Positions 56,640-64,000 of a stretch of DNA of 64,000 nt are shown in pieces; within the stretch, counting starts at the first letter, position 1; the number at the start of each line of letters is the position of its first letter. This stretch comes from Marinobacter nauticus (GTDB lineage Bacteria; Pseudomonadota; Gammaproteobacteria; Pseudomonadales; Oleiphilaceae). The position numbers were made by a program, and so were the translations under genes. The notes under the pieces are model-generated. The model saw nothing but the letters and a program-made list of their open reading frames with translations, ran no database searches and had not been told where the DNA came from. The stretch lies in NCBI RefSeq assembly GCF_003634635.1, contig NZ_RBJB01000003.1, positions 806,001 through 870,000 of the forward strand, in the 5' to 3' direction.

Positions 56640-56668
56640 TTCAATCAGCTTGCCCCCGGCGGTATCAT
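56640..56668 (+). promoter_or_regulatory. Possible dusB-fis promoter
   Basis: TTCAAT at 56640-56645 and TATCAT at 56663-56668 are 17 bases apart. An AT-rich UP-like stretch (56606-56628) lies upstream and a GC-rich discriminator (CCGCCC) follows the -10, the layout of promoters under stringent and growth-rate control such as that of fis in E. coli. Confidence 0.4.
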
Positions 56669-56756
56669 TACCGCCCTTCGGAGACCGGAGCGGTCAGAAA
56701 TTGAACAACCGCTCCAGCCGAATTTTGCTTAACCCGCTGTGACACGGACTCAGATC

Positions 56757-57755
56757 ATGCTACCAACGGCAAAAATCGGGCCGTACACCCTGCCCAACCC
56801 GCTGATTGTTGCACCCATGGCCGGTGTAACCGATCGCCCTTTCCGGCTTTTATGCCGACGAATGGGGGCCGGGCTGGCGGTATCGGAAATGGTCATAGCG
56901 GACAGCAAGCTCTGGCATACGCGTAAATCCCGGACTCGCCTGAATCACGAAGGCGAACCGGAACCCAGATCGGTCCAGATCGCCGGCGGCGACCCCGAGA
57001 TGCTGGCCGATGCAGCCCGGCAAAACGCTGAATTCGGTGCTCAGATCATCGACATCAACATGGGGTGTCCGGCCAAGAAAGTCTGCAACAAGGCCGCCGG
57101 TTCGGCCCTGATGAAAGACGAGAAGCTGGTGCGGGAAATTCTGGAAGCCGTGGTGAAGGCGGTGGATGTGCCGGTGACCCTGAAAATGCGAACCGGCTGG
57201 GACAGAGACAACCGCAATGCTCCAGTCATCGCCAGGATGGCGGAAGATGCCGGCATTCAGGCTCTGGCCGTACACGGCCGTACCCGCGCAGACAAGTACA
57301 ACGGCGACGCGGAGTACGACACCATCGCAGAGGTCAAGGCCAGCGTTGGCATACCGGTGTTCGCCAACGGCGACATTACCACGCCGGAGAAGGCCCGGCA
57401 GGTACTCAGCCATACCGGTGCCGACGGCTTGCTGATTGGCCGGGGTGCCCAGGGCCGGCCCTGGATTTTCCGGGAGATTCTTCATTATCTGGAAACCGGA
57501 GAACACCTGCCCCAACCGCCCATGGATGAAGTAGAGCGCATTCTGGCCGGGCACCTGGAAGAACTGCACCGTTTCTACGGCGAATTGATGGGCGTGCGTA
57601 TCGCCAGAAAACACGTGGGCTGGTATCTGCAGTCCCATGATGACAGCAAACAGTTCCGACAACGCTTCAACGCCATCGATGATGCGCTGGAGCAGAAAGA
57701 CAGCATCGCACAGTATTTTGCAGGCTTACGAAATGGAGAGGTATTCGCAGCATGA
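56757..57755 (+). CDS. dusB: tRNA-dihydrouridine synthase DusB
   Basis: A 332-residue flavin enzyme reducing uridine in tRNA. Motifs are [21 protein letters not shown], the catalytic Cys in [17 protein letters not shown], and [15 protein letters not shown]. It overlaps fis (ATGA), as in most gammaproteobacteria. The ATG at 56757 was preferred to a GTG at 56739. Confidence 0.96.
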   Translation: MLPTAKIGPYTLPNPLIVAPMAGVTDRPFRLLCRRMGAGLAVSEMVIADSKLWHTRKSRTRLNHEGEPEPRSVQIAGGDPEMLADAARQNAEFGAQIIDINMGCPAKKVCNKAAGSALMKDEKLVREILEAVVKAVDVPVTLKMRTGWDRDNRNAPVIARMAEDAGIQALAVHGRTRADKYNGDAEYDTIAEVKASVGIPVFANGDITTPEKARQVLSHTGADGLLIGRGAQGRPWIFREILHYLETGEHLPQPPMDEVERILAGHLEELHRFYGELMGVRIARKHVGWYLQSHDDSKQFRQRFNAIDDALEQKDSIAQYFAGLRNGEVFAA

Positions 57756-58069
57756 CCGCTGAGACTTTGGCAAATCAATCCCTAAGCACCCCGGCCAACG
57801 ATGATCTGCATCAGTTGCACACGGTAAACCACAGCGGCAACAGCGTCACCTTGCGTGACAGCGTAGAAGTAGCCCTAAAGAACTACTTTGAGCAACTCGA
57901 TGGCGCGCCGGTTACCGACGTGTACCAACTGGTACTGTCAGAAGTGGAAGCCCCGCTGCTGGAGCAGGTGATGAAATACACCCGCAACAACCAGACCAAG
58001 GCCTCCACCATGCTCGGGCTGAATCGCGGCACCCTGCGCAAGAAACTCAAGCAATACGGTCTGCTATAA
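57752..58069 (+). CDS. fis: DNA-binding protein Fis
   Basis: A 105-residue nucleoid protein and growth-phase regulator. The central helix region [18 protein letters not shown] and the C-terminal helix-turn-helix [27 protein letters not shown] region are conserved. Translationally coupled to dusB. Confidence 0.97.
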   Translation: MTAETLANQSLSTPANDDLHQLHTVNHSGNSVTLRDSVEVALKNYFEQLDGAPVTDVYQLVLSEVEAPLLEQVMKYTRNNQTKASTMLGLNRGTLRKKLKQYGLL

Positions 58070-58083
58070 TCAGACCTGACCCC

Positions 58084-58125
58084 ACAAGGGCCTCCCGGAT
58101 GCGTTCGCGAGGCCCTTGTTATTTG
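58084..58125 (+). terminator. Terminator after fis
   Basis: ACAAGGGCCTC at 58084 and GAGGCCCTTGT at 58109 form a perfect 11-base stem with a 14-base loop; a short T-rich stretch follows. Confidence 0.75.
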
Positions 58126-58173
58126 CACCCAGGCTTACAATCCGGCTTATCTGACCAGCGAAGAAAGTGACCC

Positions 58174-59754
58174 ATGGCAAACCAGGCAAACACCCCCGTC
58201 CGTCGCGCCCTGATCAGCGTGAGTGATAAAACCGGCATCGTCGATTTCGGCCGTGCCCTCACCGAACGCGGCGTCGAGCTGCTCTCCACCGGCGGAACCT
58301 TCCGCCTGCTCAAGGAAAACAACGTACCGGTCACCGAAGTGTCCGATTACACCGGTTTCCCGGAAATGATGGATGGCCGGGTCAAAACCCTGCACCCGAA
58401 AATCCACGGCGGCATTCTGGGCCGGCGTGGCACCGACGATGCCATCATGGCCGAGCACGGAATCAATCCCATCGACATGGTGGTGGTGAACCTGTACCCG
58501 TTCGAGGACACCGTGGCCAACCCGGACTGCGACCTGGCCACAGCCATTGAAAACATCGACATTGGCGGCCCCACCATGGTTCGTGCCGCCGCCAAGAACC
58601 ACAACGATGTTGCCATTGTCGTGAACGCCTCCGACTACAACCGCGTTCTGAAAGAACTGGCGGACAACGACGGCGAGCTGACCTACAGCACCCGCTTCGA
58701 CCTGGCCGTGAAGGCCTTCGAGCACACCGCCGGCTACGACGGTGCTATTGCCAACTATCTGGGCGGGCGTACCCCGGATAACGACAACGCCGACTTCCCC
58801 CGCACCTTCAATGCCCAGTTCGTGAAAGTTCAGGATATGCGCTATGGGGAAAACCCGCATCAGCGCGCTGCCTTCTACGCCGAGCGCCACCCGAAGGAAG
58901 CCTGTGTCGCCACCGCCAAACAGCTTCAGGGCAAGGAACTGAGCTACAACAACGTAGCCGACACCGATGCGGCGCTGGAGTGCGTCAAACCCTTCGCCGA
59001 CCCGGCCTGCGTCATCGTCAAGCACGCCAATCCCTGTGGCGTGGCCATCGGTGCCGACATACTGCAGGCCTACGACCTGGCCTTTGCCACCGACCCGACG
59101 TCGGCCTTTGGCGGCATCATCGCCTTCAACCGTGAACTGGATGCGGCGACCGCCAAGGCCATTGTGGATCGCCAGTTCGTGGAAGTGATTATCGCCCCGA
59201 GCGTTGCGCCGGAAGCGGTCGAGATTGTTGCCGCCAAGAAGAACGTACGCCTGCTGGCCTGCGGCGAATTCGACGGTGAACGCGCCCAGACCATGGACTA
59301 CAAGCGCGTCACCGGCGGCCTGCTGGTGCAGGATCGCGACCTGGGCATGGTGGCCATGGAAGACGTGAAAGTGGTTACCGAGCGCCAGCCCACCGAACAG
59401 GAACTGAACGACCTGCTGTTCGCCTGGGAAGTGGCCAAGTACGTTAAATCCAACGCTATTGTCTATGCCAAAGCCGGCCGCACCATCGGCGTCGGCGCCG
59501 GCCAGATGAGCCGCGTCTACAGCGCCAAGATTGCAGGCATCAAAGCCGCCGACGAAAACCTGGAAGTGAAGGGTTCCGTCATGGCGTCGGATGCATTCTT
59601 CCCGTTCCGTGACGGCATCGACGCCGCGGCCGAAGCCGGCATTACCGCCGTGATTCAGCCCGGCGGCTCCATGCGCGACCAGGAAGTGATCGATGCCGCC
59701 AACGAGCATGGCATTGCCATGGTCTTCACCGGCATGCGCCATTTCCGTCACTGA
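58174..59754 (+). CDS. purH: Bifunctional AICAR transformylase / IMP cyclohydrolase PurH
   Basis: A 526-residue enzyme for the last two steps of IMP synthesis. The N-terminal MGS-like cyclohydrolase domain includes [20 protein letters not shown] and STGGTFRLL; the transformylase domain has [24 protein letters not shown] and the end [11 protein letters not shown]. Followed after 22 bases by purD, a typical pair. Confidence 0.98.
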   Translation: MANQANTPVRRALISVSDKTGIVDFGRALTERGVELLSTGGTFRLLKENNVPVTEVSDYTGFPEMMDGRVKTLHPKIHGGILGRRGTDDAIMAEHGINPIDMVVVNLYPFEDTVANPDCDLATAIENIDIGGPTMVRAAAKNHNDVAIVVNASDYNRVLKELADNDGELTYSTRFDLAVKAFEHTAGYDGAIANYLGGRTPDNDNADFPRTFNAQFVKVQDMRYGENPHQRAAFYAERHPKEACVATAKQLQGKELSYNNVADTDAALECVKPFADPACVIVKHANPCGVAIGADILQAYDLAFATDPTSAFGGIIAFNRELDAATAKAIVDRQFVEVIIAPSVAPEAVEIVAAKKNVRLLACGEFDGERAQTMDYKRVTGGLLVQDRDLGMVAMEDVKVVTERQPTEQELNDLLFAWEVAKYVKSNAIVYAKAGRTIGVGAGQMSRVYSAKIAGIKAADENLEVKGSVMASDAFFPFRDGIDAAAEAGITAVIQPGGSMRDQEVIDAANEHGIAMVFTGMRHFRH

Positions 59755-59776
59755 TCGAAGAACTCAGGAGTAACAC

Positions 59777-61063
59777 ATGAACATTCTGGTTATTGGCAGT
59801 GGCGGACGTGAGCACGCCCTGGCGTGGAAAGCCGCCCAGTCACCGCATGCGGATAAAGTGTTTGTCGCACCGGGTAACGCCGGCACCGCCCGGGAACCGA
59901 ATCTGGAAAACGTCGACCTGGACGTGATGGACCTGGACGGCCTGGCCAACTTCGCCGAGCAGAACAACGTCGGCCTGACCATCGTTGGCCCGGAAGCCCC
60001 GCTGGTGGCCGGCGTGGTGGACAAATTTGAAGCCCGCGGCCTGCGCATCTTCGGTCCCAGCGCTGGCGCCGCCCAGCTGGAAGGCTCCAAGGCCTTCACC
60101 AAGGACTTCCTGGCCCGCCAGAAGATTCCCACCGCCGACTACGCCAATTTCACCGATGTCGACGAGGCCCTCGCCTACGTGCGTGAAAAAGGCGCACCCA
60201 TCGTGGTCAAAGCCGACGGCCTGGCCGCCGGTAAAGGTGTAATCGTCGCCATGACCCTGGCAGAAGCCGAAGATGCCATCCGCGACATGCTCGCAGGCAA
60301 CGCCTTTGGCGATGCCGGCAGCCGCGTGGTGGTGGAAGAGTTTCTGGACGGCGAAGAAGCCTCCTTCATCGTGATGGTCGACGGCAAGAACGTACTGGCC
60401 ATGGCCACGTCCCAGGACCACAAGCGCGTAGGCGACGGCGACACCGGCCCCAACACCGGTGGCATGGGAGCTTATTCTCCCGCCCCGGTGGTCACTGCCG
60501 ATGTGCACCAGCGGATCATGGACGAGGTGATCTATCCCACGGTCAACGGCATGGCGGCGGAAGGCCATCCGTACAAGGGTTTCCTGTACGCCGGCCTGAT
60601 GATCGATACCAGCGGTGCACCCAAGGTCATTGAGTTCAACTGCCGCTTTGGCGATCCGGAAACCCAGCCGATCATGCTGCGCATGAAGTCCGACCTGGTG
60701 GAACTGTGCCAGGCCGCCGTGGATGGCAAGCTGGACGCGTGCGATTCCGAGTGGGATGAACGCGCCTCTGTCGGCATCGTACTCGCTGCCGGTGGCTATC
60801 CCGCCAGCTACGACAAGGGCGATGTCATCTCCGGCCTGCCGGACGGTGAAACAGAAGGTGAGAAGGTCTTCCACGCCGGCACCAAACTCAACGGCGACGA
60901 CGTAGTCACTGCCGGGGGCCGCGTGCTCTGCGCTACCGCTCTGGGTAACACCGTCACCGAAGCCCAGCAACGGGCCTATGAGCTGGCAAAGAAAATCAGC
61001 TGGAACGGCATGTTCTACCGCAACGACATTGCCTACCGGGCCATTGCCCGGGAGCAGAGCTGA
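59777..61063 (+). CDS. purD: Phosphoribosylamine-glycine ligase PurD
   Basis: A 428-residue ATP-grasp ligase making GAR in purine synthesis. Typical segments are VIGSGGREHALAWK, KADGLAAGKGVIVA, GPNTGGMGAYSPAPV and EFNCRFGDPETQ. A ribosome-binding site CAGGAG lies before the ATG. Confidence 0.98.
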   Translation: MNILVIGSGGREHALAWKAAQSPHADKVFVAPGNAGTAREPNLENVDLDVMDLDGLANFAEQNNVGLTIVGPEAPLVAGVVDKFEARGLRIFGPSAGAAQLEGSKAFTKDFLARQKIPTADYANFTDVDEALAYVREKGAPIVVKADGLAAGKGVIVAMTLAEAEDAIRDMLAGNAFGDAGSRVVVEEFLDGEEASFIVMVDGKNVLAMATSQDHKRVGDGDTGPNTGGMGAYSPAPVVTADVHQRIMDEVIYPTVNGMAAEGHPYKGFLYAGLMIDTSGAPKVIEFNCRFGDPETQPIMLRMKSDLVELCQAAVDGKLDACDSEWDERASVGIVLAAGGYPASYDKGDVISGLPDGETEGEKVFHAGTKLNGDDVVTAGGRVLCATALGNTVTEAQQRAYELAKKISWNGMFYRNDIAYRAIAREQS

Positions 61064-61091
61064 GGCTCCGGCTCGTCGAGTAACAGCGTCA

Positions 61092-61116
61092 GCCCGGTCA
61101 TTGACCGGGCTTTTTT
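61092..61116 (+). terminator. Intrinsic terminator after purD
   Basis: GCCCGGTCA/TGACCGGGC form a nine-base stem with a short loop, followed by six T. Confidence 0.92.
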
Positions 61117-61166
61117 ATGGGTTAGTGTTGGCATTCAATAATAGTCATAACGAAAAGGAGTTCCCT

Positions 61167-62102
61167 GTGCGCCGTACTCACCTGAAGCTGTTCCTGCTGC
61201 TGATCGTTACCCTGCTGGTCAGCGCCTGCTCCCGCCAGAGCATCTACGAAAACGCCATAGACTGGGAACGCTCAAGCGCCGGCCTGAAGGCCGCACAGGT
61301 CACCGTTGGCGATCTGGACATTGCCTATCTTCGCAGTGAAGAACCGGTCGATGGCGACACTCTGGTTCTGATCCACGGCTTCGGCGCCAACAAGGATAAC
61401 TGGACCCGTCTGGCCAAAGAGTTCCAGGGTGAGTTCAACATCTATGCCCTCGATCTGCCAGGCCATGGCGACAGCAGTAAACCCCTGGACATCGGCTACC
61501 GTTTTGAGGATCAGGTAGATTACGTCCACCAGATACTGAAGGAACTCGGGGTGGAACGCTTCCACATGATGGGCAACTCCATGGGCGGTGCCATCACTGC
61601 CCTCTACGCTGCCACCCATCCAGAACAGGTTCACACAGCCGTACTGTTCGACCCCGCCGGTATCTTCGAATATGAAAGTGAGCTGGTGGACCTGGTCATG
61701 GATGGCGACAACCCGCTCATCCCGAAACGGGAAGGCGATTTCGACCGCCTGCTGGACTTCGCTCTGGAAAAACGCCCTTTCGTGCCCTGGCCGATCTTTG
61801 ACGTGATGGAAGAAAAGGCCATCGCCAACCGGGAAGTCAACGAAGTCATTTTCCGGGCCATCCGAGACACCGGCTTCGAGCCGGATTTCCGCAACGCCAT
61901 CACCAACATCCAGGCGCCGGTTCTGGTGGTCTGGGGCAAACTCGACCGGGTAATTGACTATCGCAATGCCGATGTCTTTGTTGAGGCTATCCCGAACGCG
62001 CGCAAGGCCATTCTCGATGATATCGGCCACGCGCCGATGGTGGAGGCGCCGGAGGAATCGGCAGCCCTGTTCCGGGACTTTCTTGCCGACCGGCAGCCCT
62101 GA
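61167..62102 (+). CDS. Lipoprotein alpha/beta hydrolase
   Basis: A 311-residue membrane-anchored hydrolase. The GTG at 61167 has AAAGGAG at proper spacing and begins a lipoprotein signal (LKLFLLLIVTLLVSAC, lipobox VSAC). The core has LIHGFGANKDNW, the nucleophile GNSMGG and the catalytic His in DIGHAPMVEAP. An Asp in WGKLDRV completes the triad. The long open frame upstream runs into purD and is not the start. Related enzymes include lipases and esterases; substrate unknown. Confidence 0.88.
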   Translation: MRRTHLKLFLLLIVTLLVSACSRQSIYENAIDWERSSAGLKAAQVTVGDLDIAYLRSEEPVDGDTLVLIHGFGANKDNWTRLAKEFQGEFNIYALDLPGHGDSSKPLDIGYRFEDQVDYVHQILKELGVERFHMMGNSMGGAITALYAATHPEQVHTAVLFDPAGIFEYESELVDLVMDGDNPLIPKREGDFDRLLDFALEKRPFVPWPIFDVMEEKAIANREVNEVIFRAIRDTGFEPDFRNAITNIQAPVLVVWGKLDRVIDYRNADVFVEAIPNARKAILDDIGHAPMVEAPEESAALFRDFLADRQP

Positions 62103-62180
62103 AACCAATCGCCACTACAGCTAGGCCCGAAAAAAAGGTAGGCTTCAGAGCTTTGGATTCCGTCGTCAGAAGATTCGCCC

Positions 62181-63752
62181 ATGCCTGAAGCCATCTGGAT
62201 AAGTTTTGCCTTTGTTATCGGCCTTCTCGTCAAGGGAATCGGTTTGCCTCCGCTGGTTGGCTATCTGGCCGCCGGCTTTGTGCTCAGCGGCCTCAGCGCA
62301 ACTACCAGCATCACTGCAGAGCCCACCGATGTACTGGCCCACATTGCTCATCTTGGCGTTTTGCTGCTCTTGTTTACAGTCGGCCTGAAGCTGAAGCTAC
62401 GCTCCATTGTCAGCCCGGAAGTCATCGGCGGCAGTCTGCTCCACTTTGCGATTACCTGTGTGGTTTTTGCCCCCGGCCTCTACCTGCTTTTTGACCTGGA
62501 CTGGACAACGGCCCTGATGCTGGCGATCGCCCTGTCCTTTTCCAGCACCGTACTGGCCGCCAAGGTACTGGAAAGCAAACGGGAACTCAGAGCCTTCCAC
62601 GGCCGGGTCGCTATTGGCATATTGATCATGCAGGATCTGATTGCACTGGTGGTGATGAGTCTCGCGGCCGGCAAAACACCCTCAGAATGGGCCGTCATTG
62701 TCTTCGGCCTTCCGTTGCTCCGGCCGCTGCTCTACAGGCTGCTGGATGCCAGCGGGCACGACGAACTGCTGGTACTGCTCGGGCTTCTGCTGGCCCTGGT
62801 GGTTGGTGGCCTTGGGTTTGAGGCCGTGGGTCTGAGTTCGGAATTGGGTGCATTGGTGTTCGGTGCCATGCTGGCCAACCATCCCCGTTCCCAGGAACTG
62901 GCCAAGTCCCTTTGGAGCGTGAAAGAAATCTTCCTGGTCGGTTTTTTCCTGCAGATCGGCATTGACGGCCTGCCAGACCAGCAGGCTCTGATCTTTGCGG
63001 CAGTAGCAGCCTTGCTCTTGCCACTCAAAGGCATCCTGTTCTACTTCCTGCTGCTGGCTTTCCGCCTGCGGGCTCGCAGTAGCTTCCTCACCTCGCTGTC
63101 ACTCACAAACTACAGTGAATTCGGGCTCATTGTCGCCAGTGTTGCCCTGCCAGAATGGCTGGTTCCGCTGGCGATATCGGTTTCCCTGTCGTTTGTATTT
63201 TCGGCGCCGCTCAACCGGTTTTCCCACAGTATTTACGAGCATGTTGCCCACAAGCTGGTTCGTTTCGAGAGTCAGAAACGTCATCCTGATGAGCAACCTA
63301 TCTCGCTGGGTACTACACGGGTTCTGGTGATGGGCATGGGGCGAACAGGCACTGCGGCTTACGATTGGCTTGCGCCCCATGAAACGCGAATCATGGGGAT
63401 CGACTCAGACCCTGCCAAAACCGAGAAACACCAGAAAGATGGGCGCAATGTCGTCTTTGCAGACGCCGAAGACACCACCTTTTGGGAAGGTCTGCACATG
63501 CCGGAACTCAACTCGGTGGTACTGGCAATGAGTGACATCGAAGGCAAGCTTATCGCCGCGCGGATGCTGCGCAAGCTCGGCTTCGAGGGCTATATCGTGG
63601 CGCACACCATGTATGCCGATGAAGCCGTAAAAATTCGCGAAGCCGGCGCCAATGATGCCTACCTCACGATGAGTGAGACCGGCGTGGCCCTGGCAAGTCA
63701 CCTTATGGACAAATCAGGAATTCAGGCGGCGCAGGTGCGGAACCCGGTGTAA
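62181..63752 (+). CDS. Kef/YbaL-type cation:proton antiporter
   Basis: A 523-residue membrane protein. About twelve helices of the CPA2 exchanger domain fill residues 1-365 (for example LFTVGLKLKLRSI and ALSFSSTVLAAKVLESK), then a TrkA-N/RCK nucleotide-binding domain with VLVMGMGRTGTAAYDWL and IMGIDSDPAKTEKHQKDG. It probably exchanges K+ or Na+ for protons under control of a nucleotide or thiol ligand. It overlaps the convergent EgtB-like gene by 31 bases. Confidence 0.9.
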   Translation: MPEAIWISFAFVIGLLVKGIGLPPLVGYLAAGFVLSGLSATTSITAEPTDVLAHIAHLGVLLLLFTVGLKLKLRSIVSPEVIGGSLLHFAITCVVFAPGLYLLFDLDWTTALMLAIALSFSSTVLAAKVLESKRELRAFHGRVAIGILIMQDLIALVVMSLAAGKTPSEWAVIVFGLPLLRPLLYRLLDASGHDELLVLLGLLLALVVGGLGFEAVGLSSELGALVFGAMLANHPRSQELAKSLWSVKEIFLVGFFLQIGIDGLPDQQALIFAAVAALLLPLKGILFYFLLLAFRLRARSSFLTSLSLTNYSEFGLIVASVALPEWLVPLAISVSLSFVFSAPLNRFSHSIYEHVAHKLVRFESQKRHPDEQPISLGTTRVLVMGMGRTGTAAYDWLAPHETRIMGIDSDPAKTEKHQKDGRNVVFADAEDTTFWEGLHMPELNSVVLAMSDIEGKLIAARMLRKLGFEGYIVAHTMYADEAVKIREAGANDAYLTMSETGVALASHLMDKSGIQAAQVRNPV

Positions 63753-64000
63753 ACATCACTGCGAAACGGCAGATACGCCTGCCGGTAGGTGCCACGGATC
63801 AGGTTGGATGAGGTGGCACAGCTGCCGCCCTTGGTGACTTTGTGCGTGGCAAACTGCAGGGTCGACATGAACGGGTACATATCCACCTTGAAGCCGTCAT
63901 AGGGCAGGAACTCGTTGCTGGTCCATTCCCACACCGAACCCACCATCTGCCGGCAGCCAAACAGGCTATCGCCGGCCGGGTAATCCGACACCGGGTTGCG
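63722..64000 (-). CDS. C-terminal part of EgtB/SenA-type nonheme-iron enzyme (partial)
   Basis: The last 93 codons of a gene that enters from beyond the right edge. The sequence CRQMVGSVWEWTSNEF, then KGGSCATSS and SDVYTGFRTCA, is the C-terminal end of the FGE-sulfatase (SUMF1/EgtB) fold found in sulfoxide synthases for ergothioneine, ovothiol or selenoneine. Which of these it makes needs the missing part and neighbours. No ATG start belongs to this piece. Confidence 0.78.
   Translation of the reverse strand, partial: RNPVSDYPAGDSLFGCRQMVGSVWEWTSNEFLPYDGFKVDMYPFMSTLQFATHKVTKGGSCATSSNLIRGTYRQAYLPFRSDVYTGFRTCAA

Noticed and set aside
58120..58174. PurR-type operator before purH
   Set aside because: No match to the ACGCAAACGTTTGCGT-type motif was seen.
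58147..59751. Minus-strand open frame of 534 codons antisense to purH
   Set aside because: It mirrors purH exactly in extent and has a composition (Gly, His, Val rich) typical of a reverse-strand shadow of a GC-rich gene; purH is certain.
59840..60970. Minus-strand open frame antisense to purD
   Set aside because: Shadow of purD with a low-complexity Gly/His/Val composition.
1..64000. CRISPR arrays, tRNA or rRNA genes, insertion sequences and prophage parts
   Set aside because: No regular spaced repeats, cloverleaf sequences, transposase or integrase frames were recognised; gene spacing is tight and content is housekeeping apart from the zinc island.

Overview
The window looks like chromosomal DNA of a marine gammaproteobacterium of the Marinobacter type. 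The grounds are gene order shared with Pseudomonas (ubiE-ubiJ-ubiB-hisI-hisE-tatABC-rsmE; ygfB-pepP-ubiH-ubiI; zapA-6S RNA; dusB-fis-purH-purD), fairly high GC, and a wax ester synthase (WS/DGAT) gene. No tRNA, rRNA, CRISPR array, insertion sequence or prophage was seen. The genus is an inference from gene content only.

Positions 1-11605 form a zinc-starvation island. A Fur-family regulator (Zur), the ZnuABC importer, a COG0523 GTPase, DUF1826, a MepM-type peptidase and a set of second copies or zinc-sparing versions of zinc enzymes (DksA, HisI, PyrC, CysS, FolE2) sit around three copies of a palindrome, ATGTTATAACAT or close to it. One box lies between the divergent znuA and znuC genes and can control a long minus-strand operon (znuA-zur-folE2-cysS-pyrC-hisI) and znuCB plus the peptidase. 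A second lies between DUF1826 and the GTPase-dksA pair. A third precedes a partial lipoprotein gene. A fourth copy of the box lies far away, at 35604-35621, in front of a His-rich ZrgA-type gene that is followed by an ABC transporter. Comparison with the housekeeping HisI in the same window shows that the island copy has lost one of three zinc-binding cysteines.

Positions 11625-19829 hold an ABC importer for an unknown small molecule, an ErbR/AgmR-like response regulator, a NosP (FIST-domain) sensor, its partner NahK-type hybrid histidine kinase and a porin. The kinase gene is broken in this sequence by one extra copy of a 7-base tandem repeat. Positions 20004-23749 carry lipid-storage related genes: WS/DGAT, an alpha/beta hydrolase, a FFLEELY-type protein and a PHA-system protein.

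From 23866 onward most genes are housekeeping: ubiquinone synthesis, two histidine steps, Tat export, peptidase P, cell division (ZapA), 6S RNA, folate salvage, isoleucine synthesis (ilvA), rpiA, an acyl-CoA dehydrogenase behind a perfect inverted repeat, pyrophosphatase, two c-di-GMP proteins (a degenerate LapD-like receptor and an active REC-REC-GGDEF cyclase), aroQ, accBC, prmA, dusB-fis, purHD, a lipoprotein hydrolase, a Kef-type antiporter and the end of an EgtB/SenA-like gene cut by the window edge.
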